A stretch of DNA of 56,544 bases from an uncultured Prevotella sp. (GCA_900320905.1 ONTZ01000033.1:1-56544); one strand, 5' to 3'. Numbered from the stretch's first letter, positions 28,962 through 38,074 are shown. A program made the numbers and translations. The notes: generated by a model not told the origin, from the letters alone.

Positions 28962-30476
28962 CTATTCCATTGGGCGTATAATTGATTCTATAAATGCTAT
29001 TTCTTCATCCGTCAAGCCATACTTCTTGTAGAGCATCTCATCAGTCCAGGGATGAGAGAAGTCTTGAAGTGGAACAAATTGATAATTCATCTTGACAATA
29101 TGCATTGAAGATAAAGTTAGTGCAATCAGGTAGCGAGCAAATTTTGTCTTAAAATAGGTTGCACAATTATTAGCTTCTTCTTCGGTATCAAAAGTGTCAA
29201 TTACAATATATGTTTCTGTAACAACTTCATTTGGTTTTAGTATTCTCACTTTAGTTGTTACATTCATCATTCCATCTTTTGCATTGTTTACACCTCCTCT
29301 GTCAGGGTTTAATGTACCAACACTTATCTTATATTTATCAACAAGATCATTATTTCTTGTTACGTCACTTTGACTAACATATGTTGTACCTTCGCTGCTT
29401 ATTAATGAAATTGCACCTTTGAAAGGCTCGTTTTGTCCCCTACTTGATGAAGTGAAACCAAAGGAGTTACGTGGTAATACTCTGTCTGAATAATTTTCTG
29501 TAGTCAGATCTCTAACCTTATATATTATATCAACTCCCATATTGTCTGAAATAAGAACATCAAATTCATTCAGATAGCGGTGTCTGATAGTACTCGTATC
29601 CCCCTTTATTTCTTTAAATTCACACGAACCATGATATGATTTGTCTCTCAAAAAGTAACATACACCTCCTGCAATATCAACTCCAGCAAAGCATTCACGA
29701 CTCTTTGGATAATTCACCATATATTTTAGGCTATCGTCTTTCATCATTTCGTTTCTAAATTCCAAAAGTCCCTTTCCACCTGCAAACCAGCGAGATGGTA
29801 TAATGACAGAAAGGTATTGGACGTTTAGTTTCTTTGCTTGTTGAATAAACAGGTGATATATAGGTTTCGCACTAATACCATTGCTTCCTCCTCCATCATT
29901 AAGTTGATATGGCGGGTTGCCAACGATTACGTCAAATTTCATATTTGGAAAGAATTGTTTGGGATTATCTGTGTGAATGAACATGTAGGCATACTGCTCT
30001 GCCTCGGAGCCTCGGTCATAGACCGCTTGGGAAGCACCGCAGTACTTACACTTGCCGTTGACCCAAGTATGTTTGATGTTCTTATATATGATGTTGCCAC
30101 TCGATGTGGGAAACTTGCTGATGCAGAACTTGCCGCTGGCATCCTTTGAACAATAGACCGAGCGCCGGGCCAACAACGAAGTCAGTTCGGTGATGGCGAT
30201 GCCAAACACCTGATGGTGCAAAATGTGGTCAATACGCTGCTGACGGTCAGGAATCTTGTCTGCAATCCCTACGTCGAGCCGCTTTACTATCTCACGGAGA
30301 AATACGCCACTCTTGGTAAAAGGATCGAGAAACGTAGTGTTGGGATTTTGGAAGAGATCCTGTGGCAACAAGTCGAGCATCTTGTTGGCTAACTCTGGCG
30401 GAGTGAACACTTCGTCGTTACTCAAATTGGCAAGACAATTGAGCACATCTGGATTATAGTTTTGGTTTCCATTCAT
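28962..30476 (-). CDS. Eco57I-like N6-adenine DNA methyltransferase
   Basis: 504-aa methylase. Residues 24-34 (FTPPELANKML) and DPFTKSG at 51-57 form the AdoMet-binding region; the catalytic motif IV is NPPY at 187-190, typical of N6-adenine methylation. A CKYC pair at 143-146 with a nearby second cysteine pair absent suggests a partial zinc site. The second half (from ~200) is probably the target-recognition region. Compared with its neighbours, the DNA from about 29000 to 29950 is clearly more AT-rich, a common sign of an exchanged recognition domain. It sits between the subunit-M-like gene (3 bp away) and the helicase (3 bp away), so all three are translated from one mRNA. Confidence 0.88.
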   Translation of the reverse strand: MNGNQNYNPDVLNCLANLSNDEVFTPPELANKMLDLLPQDLFQNPNTTFLDPFTKSGVFLREIVKRLDVGIADKIPDRQQRIDHILHHQVFGIAITELTSLLARRSVYCSKDASGKFCISKFPTSSGNIIYKNIKHTWVNGKCKYCGASQAVYDRGSEAEQYAYMFIHTDNPKQFFPNMKFDVIVGNPPYQLNDGGGSNGISAKPIYHLFIQQAKKLNVQYLSVIIPSRWFAGGKGLLEFRNEMMKDDSLKYMVNYPKSRECFAGVDIAGGVCYFLRDKSYHGSCEFKEIKGDTSTIRHRYLNEFDVLISDNMGVDIIYKVRDLTTENYSDRVLPRNSFGFTSSSRGQNEPFKGAISLISSEGTTYVSQSDVTRNNDLVDKYKISVGTLNPDRGGVNNAKDGMMNVTTKVRILKPNEVVTETYIVIDTFDTEEEANNCATYFKTKFARYLIALTLSSMHIVKMNYQFVPLQDFSHPWTDEMLYKKYGLTDEEIAFIESIIRPME

Positions 30477-30479
30477 AAA

Positions 30480-31337
30480 TTATTGTTTTATCAAATCAAC
30501 GTATCTTACTTCTTTGTTCTTATCCCAGTCGCGAATGACACAATAGGTGGTAAACATATCGGGGATAGGATTATCAAGCAATTCACCTGGTGACGGATAG
30601 TCGGGTGGCACACCACGTAGCCCATCCATCTGCCATAGATTCCATGAGATGGTTTCGGCTATTTCGAGAATGTTTGCCTCCGTTGGATCCTCACTAAATT
30701 TCGCCTGGTAATAATCAATAAACGTGTAGAGCAGAGCCTCGCGAGCCAGCAACAGATTATCTCCCTGCCACTCGTAACCGTAGGTATTTTGGTAGGCTAT
30801 CAAAGCCCACTCTAACCAATCTTCCTTTGTTTCCGTTTTATCGTTTACCAGGCGCAACTTGCGGTCGAGCAGTCCGATGCGTTTTCCCAAAGGGATTTGT
30901 TCGCCAGTAGCAGCATCGTAGCGACTTGCCAGATAAGGAGCCTCGCCACAAGTTATCTCCATACAAGTTAGGCGTACATAGTCCTGCCAAGTCATGTCGA
31001 CGGGCAAAGCATCTTCGACGAGATTGTTCTGGGCATTGCAGATCCACGAAGGTGTAAACACCTCTGCCATATCCTTGGAACGGTCCGTCTGATTCTCCTT
31101 AGATTTAAGCACACGAGGACGGATTACCATTCCATGCTCGCCTGTAATCAGTTCTGGCAGTATCTCCGAATGGTAATCATATTCACTTCCAAGCGCCTCA
31201 TAATCATGAGTTGCCCAGAAGATATTTTTGCCTGTGGTATGGTCACGCAGTAAGGTGGCTAACACCTCCGGCGATATATCCGACAGGTCGTCCTCCCTGA
31301 TATCAATACAGGAAGGACCAGTCTCTTTATCTGGCAT
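30480..31337 (-). CDS. Restriction-modification subunit-M-like protein
   Basis: 285-aa protein of a family usually annotated as restriction endonuclease subunit M, recognised from SPEVLATLLRDHTTGKNIFW near the start and AEVFTPSWICNAQNN further on. It also has MEITCGEAPYLASRYD and SWNLWQMDGLRG. The AEVFTP motif is similar to the start of the partner methylase, but no NPPY site is present, so it is likely an accessory or specificity partner and not an active methylase. It is the first gene of the cassette; its ATG is 5 bp after a 154-nt rod-like RNA structure and ~300 nt after the likely promoter. Confidence 0.78.
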   Translation of the reverse strand: MPDKETGPSCIDIREDDLSDISPEVLATLLRDHTTGKNIFWATHDYEALGSEYDYHSEILPELITGEHGMVIRPRVLKSKENQTDRSKDMAEVFTPSWICNAQNNLVEDALPVDMTWQDYVRLTCMEITCGEAPYLASRYDAATGEQIPLGKRIGLLDRKLRLVNDKTETKEDWLEWALIAYQNTYGYEWQGDNLLLAREALLYTFIDYYQAKFSEDPTEANILEIAETISWNLWQMDGLRGVPPDYPSPGELLDNPIPDMFTTYCVIRDWDKNKEVRYVDLIKQ

Positions 31338-31342
31338 TCTTT

Positions 31343-31496
31343 GCGCTTATAGCTTTAAGCAAAAGCACTTATCGGATTCTTTGGGCTTAAAACGTCAAGA
31401 CCCCTATGTACGAAAGAAGCGTGTCCGCTCCTTACCGAACATAGAGGCCCTGAGAAAGCCCACCAAACTGATAAGTGACGTCCACGCTATAAACGC
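31343..31496 (-). ncRNA. Candidate structured RNA (rod with internal loops, 6S-like shape)
   Basis: Four nested helices share one axis. In plus-strand coordinates: GCGCTTATAGC (31343-31353) with GCTATAAACGC (31486-31496); CACTTATC (31366-31373) with GATAAGTG (31470-31477); GGGCTT (31383-31388) with AAGCCC (31456-31461); CCCCTATGT (31401-31409) with ACATAGAGG (31439-31447); and a small AGCG/CGCT tip (31418-31429). Asymmetric bubbles separate them. The shape recalls 6S RNA, or a structured mRNA leader. The strand is uncertain because both can fold; minus is preferred since a minus-strand promoter lies upstream (31644-31651) and the cassette start codon follows. The rest of the gap (31497-31643) is AT-rich with nothing else evident. 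Confidence 0.5.
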
Positions 31497-31643
31497 AGAC
31501 ATTCACAATTATCGGTTGTTTGGATTTGTTTTAGAAATTTCTCAGGTTTCTATGTTCTCCAAGATAACTGCTAATGCTGTTATTATTTACCCACAATGTC
31601 GCACCGGCACCTCCACCGAGGCTATGCGCCGATGTTCAAGGGG

Positions 31644-31651
31644 CAAAGATA
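31644..31651 (-). promoter_or_regulatory. -7 box (TATCTTTG) of the restriction-like cassette
   Basis: Minus-strand TAnnTTTG match followed by CCCC. It predicts an unusually long (~300 nt) leader that would include the rod-like RNA structure. Confidence 0.5.
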
Positions 31652-31713
31652 CAAAAAAGTTTGGAAAGAAATGCTTTTTGATGCGAAAAACTAAAAAATA
31701 TCCCAATAAAAAC

Positions 31714-31744
31714 TTGGAAGATTAAGATATTTGGACTATCTTTG
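31714..31744 (+). promoter_or_regulatory. Promoter of the polyvalent-kinase gene
   Basis: TTG (31714-31716) and TATCTTTG (31737-31744) are 20 bp apart. The -7 box overlaps the first in-frame start-like codon (31742), which fixes the true start at 31766. Confidence 0.65.
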
Positions 31745-31765
31745 CACCAAATTAGAAATAAAAGG

Positions 31766-32467
31766 ATGAGCAATGACAACACTCAACAAATACCACTACA
31801 AGGTGACAATGGAGAAAATAAAGTCGGTGGCCTATTGGCAGCAGCATCCGATTTCGCACGAAGCGTGCTTGAATCAATTCAGGCGCTTGCGGGAACAACG
31901 TCTTGCAAGGGAGTCCAAATTGCAAGACTAAAAGACTGGGCTATTTCCAACAATTGTTGGATCAGCAAAGATTTTATTGGCACTTACTCCGACCGAGGTT
32001 CCGAAAATGAAGTCTATGCTTCATTGGATAGCAGGTATGTGTACAAACTGAATGATTTCAGATATTCAGACGATAATCTCACTCCATTCTTTGAGCGTAT
32101 CCATGAACACAACCAGTTATTTCCAGATTGTGCTTATGAATTTCTCGGTTTTGCTGAGAATCGTGACGGAAAAGTGTGTGCCGTTCTCCGCCAGCCATTT
32201 ATCCTTTCCCAGCGTGAGGCCACTCAACAGGAAATAGATAAAGAATTAGAAAACCTTGGTTTTAGCAAAGAACTTGACGGAGGTTATTATACTAATGGCA
32301 ACTATGACATCTTCGATGCCGTCCCAAACAATGTGTTAATGGGTGACGACGGTCATCTGTACTTTATCGACACCATCATCTTCAAATCAGGGACAGGAGG
32401 ATATGATACTTATCACAGCCTCTCGCCCCGTGCTAATTCTTTAATTATTCGGACGCCCCAAAGGTGA
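31766..32467 (+). CDS. Polyvalent-protein-type kinase domain protein
   Basis: 233-aa protein. Residues ~60-215 resemble the kinase-like domain of phage and mobile-element polyvalent proteins: GTYSDRGSENEVYASLD (glycine-rich start), YVYKLNDF with the probable ATP-binding Lys, AVLRQPFI (hinge), and FDAVPNNVLMGDDGHLYFIDTI, where N-V-L-x5-DT stands for the catalytic Asn and metal Asp. Phosphorylation targets are unknown. The start at 31766 has AAAAGG just upstream. It is divergent from the restriction-like cassette and ends by overlapping the HAD gene tail-to-tail by 23 bp. Such kinases are often cargo of mobile or defence regions. Confidence 0.75.
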   Translation: MSNDNTQQIPLQGDNGENKVGGLLAAASDFARSVLESIQALAGTTSCKGVQIARLKDWAISNNCWISKDFIGTYSDRGSENEVYASLDSRYVYKLNDFRYSDDNLTPFFERIHEHNQLFPDCAYEFLGFAENRDGKVCAVLRQPFILSQREATQQEIDKELENLGFSKELDGGYYTNGNYDIFDAVPNNVLMGDDGHLYFIDTIIFKSGTGGYDTYHSLSPRANSLIIRTPQR

Positions 32468-33539
32468 AGTCCACTTTCTCCACACCAGGGCCGTAGATAG
32501 TCTTGAAGTCGTCACGCATAGATATGACATAGTAGCCGGCTTCGCGCCATTTCTCCCCCAACGTGAGGGCCTTCTCGCGGTTGGCATGGTCGCGGGCATC
32601 ATCGTCGGCTATGAGCATGAAGGCTGCGGTACGGTACTTTTTGTTGCCCAGACAGTAGTTATGCATGGCACTGTCGCCACCGCTGTTACCGAACGACAGC
32701 ACGGGCACCTTTCCTATCTCCTGAGTAATCTGCAGAACCTTGTTTGTCTTCAGGTTCTTGATAAGAAGACTGTCCGTACGGACAATATCCTCCTCACGTC
32801 CCATGGTGTAGTTGACACCGGCCTCTTCGCCCTGACTGCTCGACACGAGTCGTACATCCATGCCAATCACCCTATTTGGTTCAATGCCGATAGACTCGAC
32901 CAAAGCGCGACAGATGAAGCGGTCGGAACCAGAGACGACATAATAGGTGAAGCCGTTGGCTTTCAGATAGTCGAACACCTCCAGCATGGGGCGGTAGAAA
33001 CTCTGTCCGTAGGTCATGCCTGTGAACCCGTTGGCTGGAAAGGCTGCGTAGGCTTTCACGTAGGCATCGAACTCGGCGATGGTCATCCCCGCGTAGGCCT
33101 TTGCTGCCGCCCGGGCATGGATCATGTCGAAATGGTCGGGCAGGGCTTTCCCGTTGCGCACGAAATCCCGAATGTTCTGTGCTGCCTCGCGCACATCCTC
33201 CGGTGCCTTGTCACGATAGGTGGCATCGTCGAGTACGCGGTATTCCAGCAGATTATATTCAAAATAGGTGGGATAGAGTTCGCCGACGAAAGTGCCGTCC
33301 ATGTCGAAGGTGGCAATACGGTCTTCCACACTGATAAAGTTGGGCGACTGCGGGTTGGTCACATCTGCGACGTATTGCTGCAGGGCCGTCAGTGCCTCAC
33401 ACTTATTCCAGGAAGGGAAATAATCCTTCGTGATCGGAGTGACTATTGGATTGTCGGCTTTGTCACACGATGTCAGTACACTTGCGCCGCAAAAAATGGT
33501 GAGGATGGCGGCGAACATCCATTGTCTGGTCTGTTTCAT
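32445..33539 (-). CDS. HAD-superfamily phosphatase lipoprotein
   Basis: 364-aa exported phosphatase. A signal peptide ends in the lipobox VLTSC (Cys25). The HAD catalytic motif I is DMDGT with nucleophile Asp79 and Asp81; motif II is VVSGSD and motif IV is FGNSGGD (GDxxxD-like). The cap segment resembles phosphoserine-phosphatase-like HAD proteins. It probably removes phosphate from small molecules in the periplasm. The next gene upstream on the strand is rarA, 26 bp away, so the two may be co-transcribed. Its 3' end overlaps the kinase gene by 23 bp, possibly marking the edge of the inserted accessory DNA. Confidence 0.87.
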   Translation of the reverse strand: MKQTRQWMFAAILTIFCGASVLTSCDKADNPIVTPITKDYFPSWNKCEALTALQQYVADVTNPQSPNFISVEDRIATFDMDGTFVGELYPTYFEYNLLEYRVLDDATYRDKAPEDVREAAQNIRDFVRNGKALPDHFDMIHARAAAKAYAGMTIAEFDAYVKAYAAFPANGFTGMTYGQSFYRPMLEVFDYLKANGFTYYVVSGSDRFICRALVESIGIEPNRVIGMDVRLVSSSQGEEAGVNYTMGREEDIVRTDSLLIKNLKTNKVLQITQEIGKVPVLSFGNSGGDSAMHNYCLGNKKYRTAAFMLIADDDARDHANREKALTLGEKWREAGYYVISMRDDFKTIYGPGVEKVDFTFGASE

Positions 33540-33565
33540 TATTTTAATATTTATATGTGTCGAGA

Positions 33566-34840
33566 CTATTTCTTGTATCTTTCGCCCCAGTAGTTGATCA
33601 TACGCTCCAGGAGTTTCTCTTCTGCCGGTGAATGCTGACCATGCCAGATGCGCTCACTTACCAGAGCATCGGGCAGATACTGTTGTTCCGTGAAATGACC
33701 GGGGAAATCATGGGGGTATTTATAGCCGTCGTGATAGCCCAGTTCCTTCATCAACTCCGTCGGGGCGTTGCGGATTGGCAGTGGTACGGGCTGGTTTCCC
33801 GTACGGCGCACCAGGTCGAGGGCAGCATCGATACCGAGATAGGCAGAGTTGCTCTTTGGCGAGGTGGCGAGATAGACGGTGGCCTCTGCCAAGGGGATGC
33901 GACCCTCCGGCCAGCCGATCTTATTAACGGCATCGAAGGCGGCATTCGCTAAAAGCAGGGCATTGGGATTAGCCAGACCGATATCCTCCGAAGCAGAGAT
34001 GACCAGTCGGCGGGCAATAAACTTGGGGTCTTCCCCACCCTCTATCATCCTTGCCAACCAGTAGAGGGCAGCATCGGGATCACTGCCACGGATGCTCTTG
34101 ATAAAGGCGGAGATGATGTCGTAGTGCATCTCGCCGTCTTTGTCGTAGGCCAGCGGATTCTGCTGGAGGCGCAGGTTCACCAGTTCGTCGGTAATGATAA
34201 TCTTATCACCACTCTCTGCCTCAACCACAAGTTCCAGAATATTAAGCAGTTTCCGAGCATCGCCTCCACTAAACCTTAGAAGAGCGCCCGTCTCTTTCAG
34301 TTCGATGTCTTTCTCTTTGAGAACGGCATCCTGCGTCAAGGCGCGGTCGAGCAGTTTCAGCAGATCATCTTTCTCCAACGACTTCAGGACATAGAGTTGA
34401 CAGCGGCTCAACAAGGGGCGGATGACCTCGAATGAAGGGTTCTCCGTGGTGGCACCTATGAGTGTGACGACACCCTTCTCCACAGCCCCCAACAAGGAGT
34501 CCTGCTGTGACTTGGAGAAACGGTGGATCTCGTCGATGAACAGGATGGGCGAAGCCTCATTGAAGAACCTTCCCTTCTGCGCCTTCTCAATCACATCACG
34601 CACATCCTTCACACCACTGGTCACGGCAGAGAGCGTATAGAAGGGCGTTTCCAGTTTGTGGGCGATGATCTGCGCCAGCGTCGTCTTACCAACACCCGGG
34701 GGGCCCCAGAGGATGAACGAGGAGATGCGTCCTGCGTCGATCATCTTCCGCAGCACGGCTCCCTCGCCCACCAGATGTTCCTGTCCGATATAGTCGTCGA
34801 GGGTGCGAGGACGCAGTCTTTCAGCCAGTGGTTGTAACAT
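33566..34840 (-). CDS. rarA: Replication-associated recombination protein A (RarA/MgsA)
   Basis: 424-aa AAA+ ATPase related to clamp loaders that acts at stalled forks. The sequence shows RPRTLDDYIGQEHLVGEG, Walker A GPPGVGKTT, Walker B LFIDEIHRFSKSQQD, sensor 1 GATTENPSFE and the family C-terminal region with HDFPGHFTEQQYLPD. The frame is open for 38 more codons upstream, but those include the promoter; the ATG at 34840 (MLQPLAERLRP) lies 8 nt after the -7 box and fits homologues. Confidence 0.95.
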   Translation of the reverse strand: MLQPLAERLRPRTLDDYIGQEHLVGEGAVLRKMIDAGRISSFILWGPPGVGKTTLAQIIAHKLETPFYTLSAVTSGVKDVRDVIEKAQKGRFFNEASPILFIDEIHRFSKSQQDSLLGAVEKGVVTLIGATTENPSFEVIRPLLSRCQLYVLKSLEKDDLLKLLDRALTQDAVLKEKDIELKETGALLRFSGGDARKLLNILELVVEAESGDKIIITDELVNLRLQQNPLAYDKDGEMHYDIISAFIKSIRGSDPDAALYWLARMIEGGEDPKFIARRLVISASEDIGLANPNALLLANAAFDAVNKIGWPEGRIPLAEATVYLATSPKSNSAYLGIDAALDLVRRTGNQPVPLPIRNAPTELMKELGYHDGYKYPHDFPGHFTEQQYLPDALVSERIWHGQHSPAEEKLLERMINYWGERYKK

Positions 34841-34848
34841 ATCCTGTG

Positions 34849-34897
34849 CAAAGATACAAAGAAAACCACAGATTACACATATTTCACAGATTTTTTT
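34849..34897 (-). promoter_or_regulatory. rarA: rarA promoter with CACAGATTACACATATT repeat upstream
   Basis: TATCTTTG on the minus strand (34849-34856) is exactly 8 nt from the ATG, predicting a leaderless mRNA. Nine bp upstream begins CCACAGATTACACATATT (from 34866), then CACAGATTTTTTT. The same block, at the same 9-bp distance, precedes the esterase promoter at 39641. Confidence 0.65.
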
Positions 34898-34970
34898 GCA
34901 AATTTGCAATAAAATCACATTTAACATAAAGAAATCCTTGATTATACTTTTCACTTTTCACTTTTTTTAT

Positions 34971-34978
34971 TATCTTTG
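34971..34978 (+). promoter_or_regulatory. -7 box (TATCTTTG) of the unknown gene-hppA pair
   Basis: TAnnTTTG match 21 nt before the ATG at 35000. CTTTTCA units (34947-34968) in heptamer phase lie just upstream where the -33 element is expected. Confidence 0.6.
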
Positions 34979-34999
34979 CACGCAAATATCTAATTTTAT

Positions 35000-35827
35000 A
35001 TGGCAAGACAAAAACAACAACCCGAGGACAGCAACGCTCTGTCGCTCAAATCACTTACAAAGAGTTCCGTTTGGGACGTCCAGGAAAACGACATCTTCCG
35101 TATGCTTGAAGCAGGTCTGAAAGATGCAGATATCAAGGAGAATTTCCGTCACTATGTTGACATCATCCGCTGTGCGTTTGAGATTGTGGAGATTCAGGAA
35201 GTCACACCTGCCATCAAGAAAGCCTATACCAAACAAGGCTATAAGGTGGGCGAACTCAAGATGGATGAAGAGAATAAGGTGACGTGGGGTATGCGCAAGA
35301 AACCCATCATGCGCGTCACAGACCTCACATACGAGAACATCCGCCACATCTCTGCCGCCAAACTCATCGAGGTGTTAGACCGTAACTTCGGCGGCGGATG
35401 GGACTCCCTGTCGCAGTCTATCCAGGACATCATCCTCAGCGGCTTCGACATCTCCACCACCACTCTGCCAAAAGACCGTCTGCACAAGAAGGGCGGCATG
35501 TACGAGAAGAAGGTGGAAGACGGCTACGAGGTGCTCGAAGTGGCAAAAGGCAACTGGGTGGAGGCGATCTTCGCCAAACTCAAGCCCCAGCAGGAGAAAC
35601 TCCGGATGAAGTTCAACGACGAGGACGAACGCGACAATGAGGAAGATGACGAGGATGCCGACGTAGAGGTAAAGGACGACTACAAGAATCACGATGACGA
35701 CGATTCGATGGTCGAAGACCCCAACGACGACGAGATCACCGAAGAGAACTACTCGACGATGATGGACCTTGGTAGCGACGATCCTGACGACGAAGCCGCC
35801 CAGTTGATTGAATTCGTTGACGAATAA
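35000..35827 (+). CDS. Unknown conserved-type cytoplasmic protein with acidic C-terminus
   Basis: 275-aa protein I cannot assign. No signal peptide, membrane helix or known motif is visible. Residues 1-190 appear folded (helical, with NFGGGWDSLSQSIQDIILSGF and KGGMYEKKVEDGYEVLEVAKGNWVEAIFAK). Residues ~200-265 are extremely acidic, with runs of Asp/Glu (DEDERDNEEDDEDADVE), suggesting a flexible tail that binds basic proteins or cations. It is followed 41 bp later by the membrane pyrophosphatase gene with no terminator between, so the two are likely co-transcribed from the 34971 promoter. Confidence 0.65.
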   Translation: MARQKQQPEDSNALSLKSLTKSSVWDVQENDIFRMLEAGLKDADIKENFRHYVDIIRCAFEIVEIQEVTPAIKKAYTKQGYKVGELKMDEENKVTWGMRKKPIMRVTDLTYENIRHISAAKLIEVLDRNFGGGWDSLSQSIQDIILSGFDISTTTLPKDRLHKKGGMYEKKVEDGYEVLEVAKGNWVEAIFAKLKPQQEKLRMKFNDEDERDNEEDDEDADVEVKDDYKNHDDDDSMVEDPNDDEITEENYSTMMDLGSDDPDDEAAQLIEFVDE

Positions 35828-35868
35828 AAGACAAATCATATAGATCCAACAAACTTAATAAAACCATT

Positions 35869-38055
35869 ATGAACATCCCCTCAGTATTCTGGCTCGTGCC
35901 CATCGCATCGATCGTGGCACTGAGCATGGCGTACTACTTCTTCCGCAGCATGATGAAGGCTGACGAAGGTACGCCCCGTATGAAAGAGATTGCACTCTAC
36001 GTGCGCAAAGGTGCAATGGCCTATCTGTGGCAACAGTACAAGGTCGTGCTCATCGTCTTCGTTGTGCTCTGTGCGCTCTTTACCTTCATGGCCTTTGGCC
36101 TGAACGTACAGAACCGATGGGTGCCGTTTGCCTTCCTCACCGGTGGTTTCTTCTCCGGACTGGCAGGCTTCTTCGGCATGAAGACAGCCACCTATGCCTC
36201 TGCCCGCACCGCCAATGCGGCCCGTGAGAGTCTGGATGCAGGCCTGAAGATTGCCTTCCGCTCAGGTGCCGTGATGGGTCTCACCGTCGTAGGTCTCGGA
36301 CTGCTCGACATCGCCGTATGGTTCGTGGTGCTGAACCGCTTCGATCCCGACGGACTTATCTCCATCACCACCACGATGCTGACCTTCGGTATGGGTGCAT
36401 CGACACAGGCTCTGTTTGCACGTGTCGGTGGTGGTATCTATACGAAGGCTGCCGACGTGGGTGCTGACATCGTAGGTAAGGTGGAAGCCGACATCCCTGA
36501 GGACGACCCGCGCAACCCCGCTACCATTGCCGACAACGTAGGTGACAATGTGGGTGACGTGGCCGGTATGGGTGCCGACCTCTATGAGAGTTATTGCGGT
36601 TCGGTGCTGTCGACAGCCGCCCTGGGTGCTGCCGCCTTTGCCGTCGCAGGCACCGAAATCCAACTCAAAGCCGTCATCGCCCCCATGCTGATTGCCGCTG
36701 TGGGAGTGTTCCTCTCGCTCTTGGGAATATTCCTTGTCCGTACGAAAGAAGGTGCCACGATGAAAGACCTGCTCCGTTCGCTGTCACTCGGCACGAACGT
36801 GTCTGCCGTTCTCATCGCCATCGCCACCTTCGCCATTCTTTACCTCTTAGGTATCGAGAACTGGCTCGGTCTTTCCTTCTCCGTCATCAGCGGTCTGGCT
36901 GCCGGTGTCATCATCGGACAGGCGACGGAATACTACACCTCGCACAGTTACAAGCCCACCCAGAAGATCTCTGAGGCTGGTCTGACCGGTGCCGCCACCG
37001 TGATTATCAAAGGTATCGGTACGGGTATGATCTCTACCTGCATCCCAGTGATCACCATTGGTGTGGCTATCATGCTGAGTTACCTCTGTGCCAACGGCTT
37101 CGACCTCTCCATGACTTCGGAATCGCTGGCTCACGGACTCTACGGTATCGGTATCGCTGCCGTAGGTATGCTCTCCACTCTGGGTATCACCCTGGCTACC
37201 GACGCCTACGGACCAATCGCCGACAATGCCGGTGGTAACGCCGAGATGTCGCAACTGGGTGAAGAGGTGCGCCACCGTACTGATGCCCTCGATGCCCTTG
37301 GCAACACCACTGCTGCCACTGGTAAGGGCTTCGCCATCGGTTCTGCAGCCCTCACGGCTCTCGCACTCCTCGCCTCTTATATCGAGGAAATCAAGATCGC
37401 GATGACCCGTGCCGGACAGACACTGACGAATGTGGCTGGCGACGTGATTGAGGCTTCCAATGCCACCATCCCCGACTTCATGAACTACTACCAGGTGAAC
37501 CTGATGAACCCGAAGGTGCTCGTGGGTGCCTTTATCGGAGCAATGGCTGCCTTCCTGTTCTGTGGTATGACGATGGAGGCTGTAGGCCGTGCAGCAGAGA
37601 AGATGGTACAGGAGGTGCGCCGACAGTTTAAGGAGATTGCCGGTATCCTCGAAGGAACAGGTACGCCCGACTATGGCCGTTGCGTGGAGATCTCCACCAA
37701 GGCAGCCCAGCACGAGATGATCATCCCGTCTGTCCTCGCCATCATCATCCCCATCCTCGTGGGTATCATCCTCGGTGTGGCTGGTGTACTCGGACTCTTG
37801 GTAGGCGGTCTGGCAGGTGGCTTCACACTGGCAGTCTTCATGGCGAATGCCGGTGGTGCCTGGGACAATGCGAAGAAGAATATCGAGGAGGGTAACTTCG
37901 GCGGCAAGGGTTCGTTTGCCCACAAGGCCTGTATCGTTGGCGACACCGTGGGTGACCCGTTCAAGGATACGTCTGGCCCGTCGCTCAATATCCTCATCAA
38001 ACTGATGTCGATGGTATCGATTGTGATGGCTGGTCTGACAGTCGCTTTCTCATAA
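35869..38055 (+). CDS. hppA: Membrane-bound ion-pumping pyrophosphatase
   Basis: 728-aa integral membrane protein with about 16 helices that splits pyrophosphate to pump H+ and/or Na+. Substrate-site motifs are DVGADIVGKVE, DNVGDNVGD and the C-terminal DTVGDPFKDTSGPS. The residue deciding potassium dependence is Ala482 in GNTTAATGKG; Ala here (Lys in the independent class) marks a K+-dependent type. K+-dependent enzymes of Bacteroidota are often Na+ or Na+/H+ pumps; which one applies here cannot be settled by eye. The ATG at 35869 gives the normal N-terminal helix. A strong terminator follows. Confidence 0.95.
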   Translation: MNIPSVFWLVPIASIVALSMAYYFFRSMMKADEGTPRMKEIALYVRKGAMAYLWQQYKVVLIVFVVLCALFTFMAFGLNVQNRWVPFAFLTGGFFSGLAGFFGMKTATYASARTANAARESLDAGLKIAFRSGAVMGLTVVGLGLLDIAVWFVVLNRFDPDGLISITTTMLTFGMGASTQALFARVGGGIYTKAADVGADIVGKVEADIPEDDPRNPATIADNVGDNVGDVAGMGADLYESYCGSVLSTAALGAAAFAVAGTEIQLKAVIAPMLIAAVGVFLSLLGIFLVRTKEGATMKDLLRSLSLGTNVSAVLIAIATFAILYLLGIENWLGLSFSVISGLAAGVIIGQATEYYTSHSYKPTQKISEAGLTGAATVIIKGIGTGMISTCIPVITIGVAIMLSYLCANGFDLSMTSESLAHGLYGIGIAAVGMLSTLGITLATDAYGPIADNAGGNAEMSQLGEEVRHRTDALDALGNTTAATGKGFAIGSAALTALALLASYIEEIKIAMTRAGQTLTNVAGDVIEASNATIPDFMNYYQVNLMNPKVLVGAFIGAMAAFLFCGMTMEAVGRAAEKMVQEVRRQFKEIAGILEGTGTPDYGRCVEISTKAAQHEMIIPSVLAIIIPILVGIILGVAGVLGLLVGGLAGGFTLAVFMANAGGAWDNAKKNIEEGNFGGKGSFAHKACIVGDTVGDPFKDTSGPSLNILIKLMSMVSIVMAGLTVAFS

Positions 38056-38074
38056 GTTAGATAGCACGCAAATG

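Noticed and set aside
31343-31496. Firm 6S RNA assignment
   Set aside because: Shape and a few short words agree, but the words appear in swapped order compared with E. coli 6S, and neither strand has a promoter plus terminator placed as expected. Left as a candidate only.
31228-31725. 165-codon plus-strand frame overlapping the rod-like RNA and the subunit-M-like gene
   Set aside because: It overlaps a well-supported gene on the other strand, has no promoter or domain, and its middle is explained by the base-paired RNA structure.
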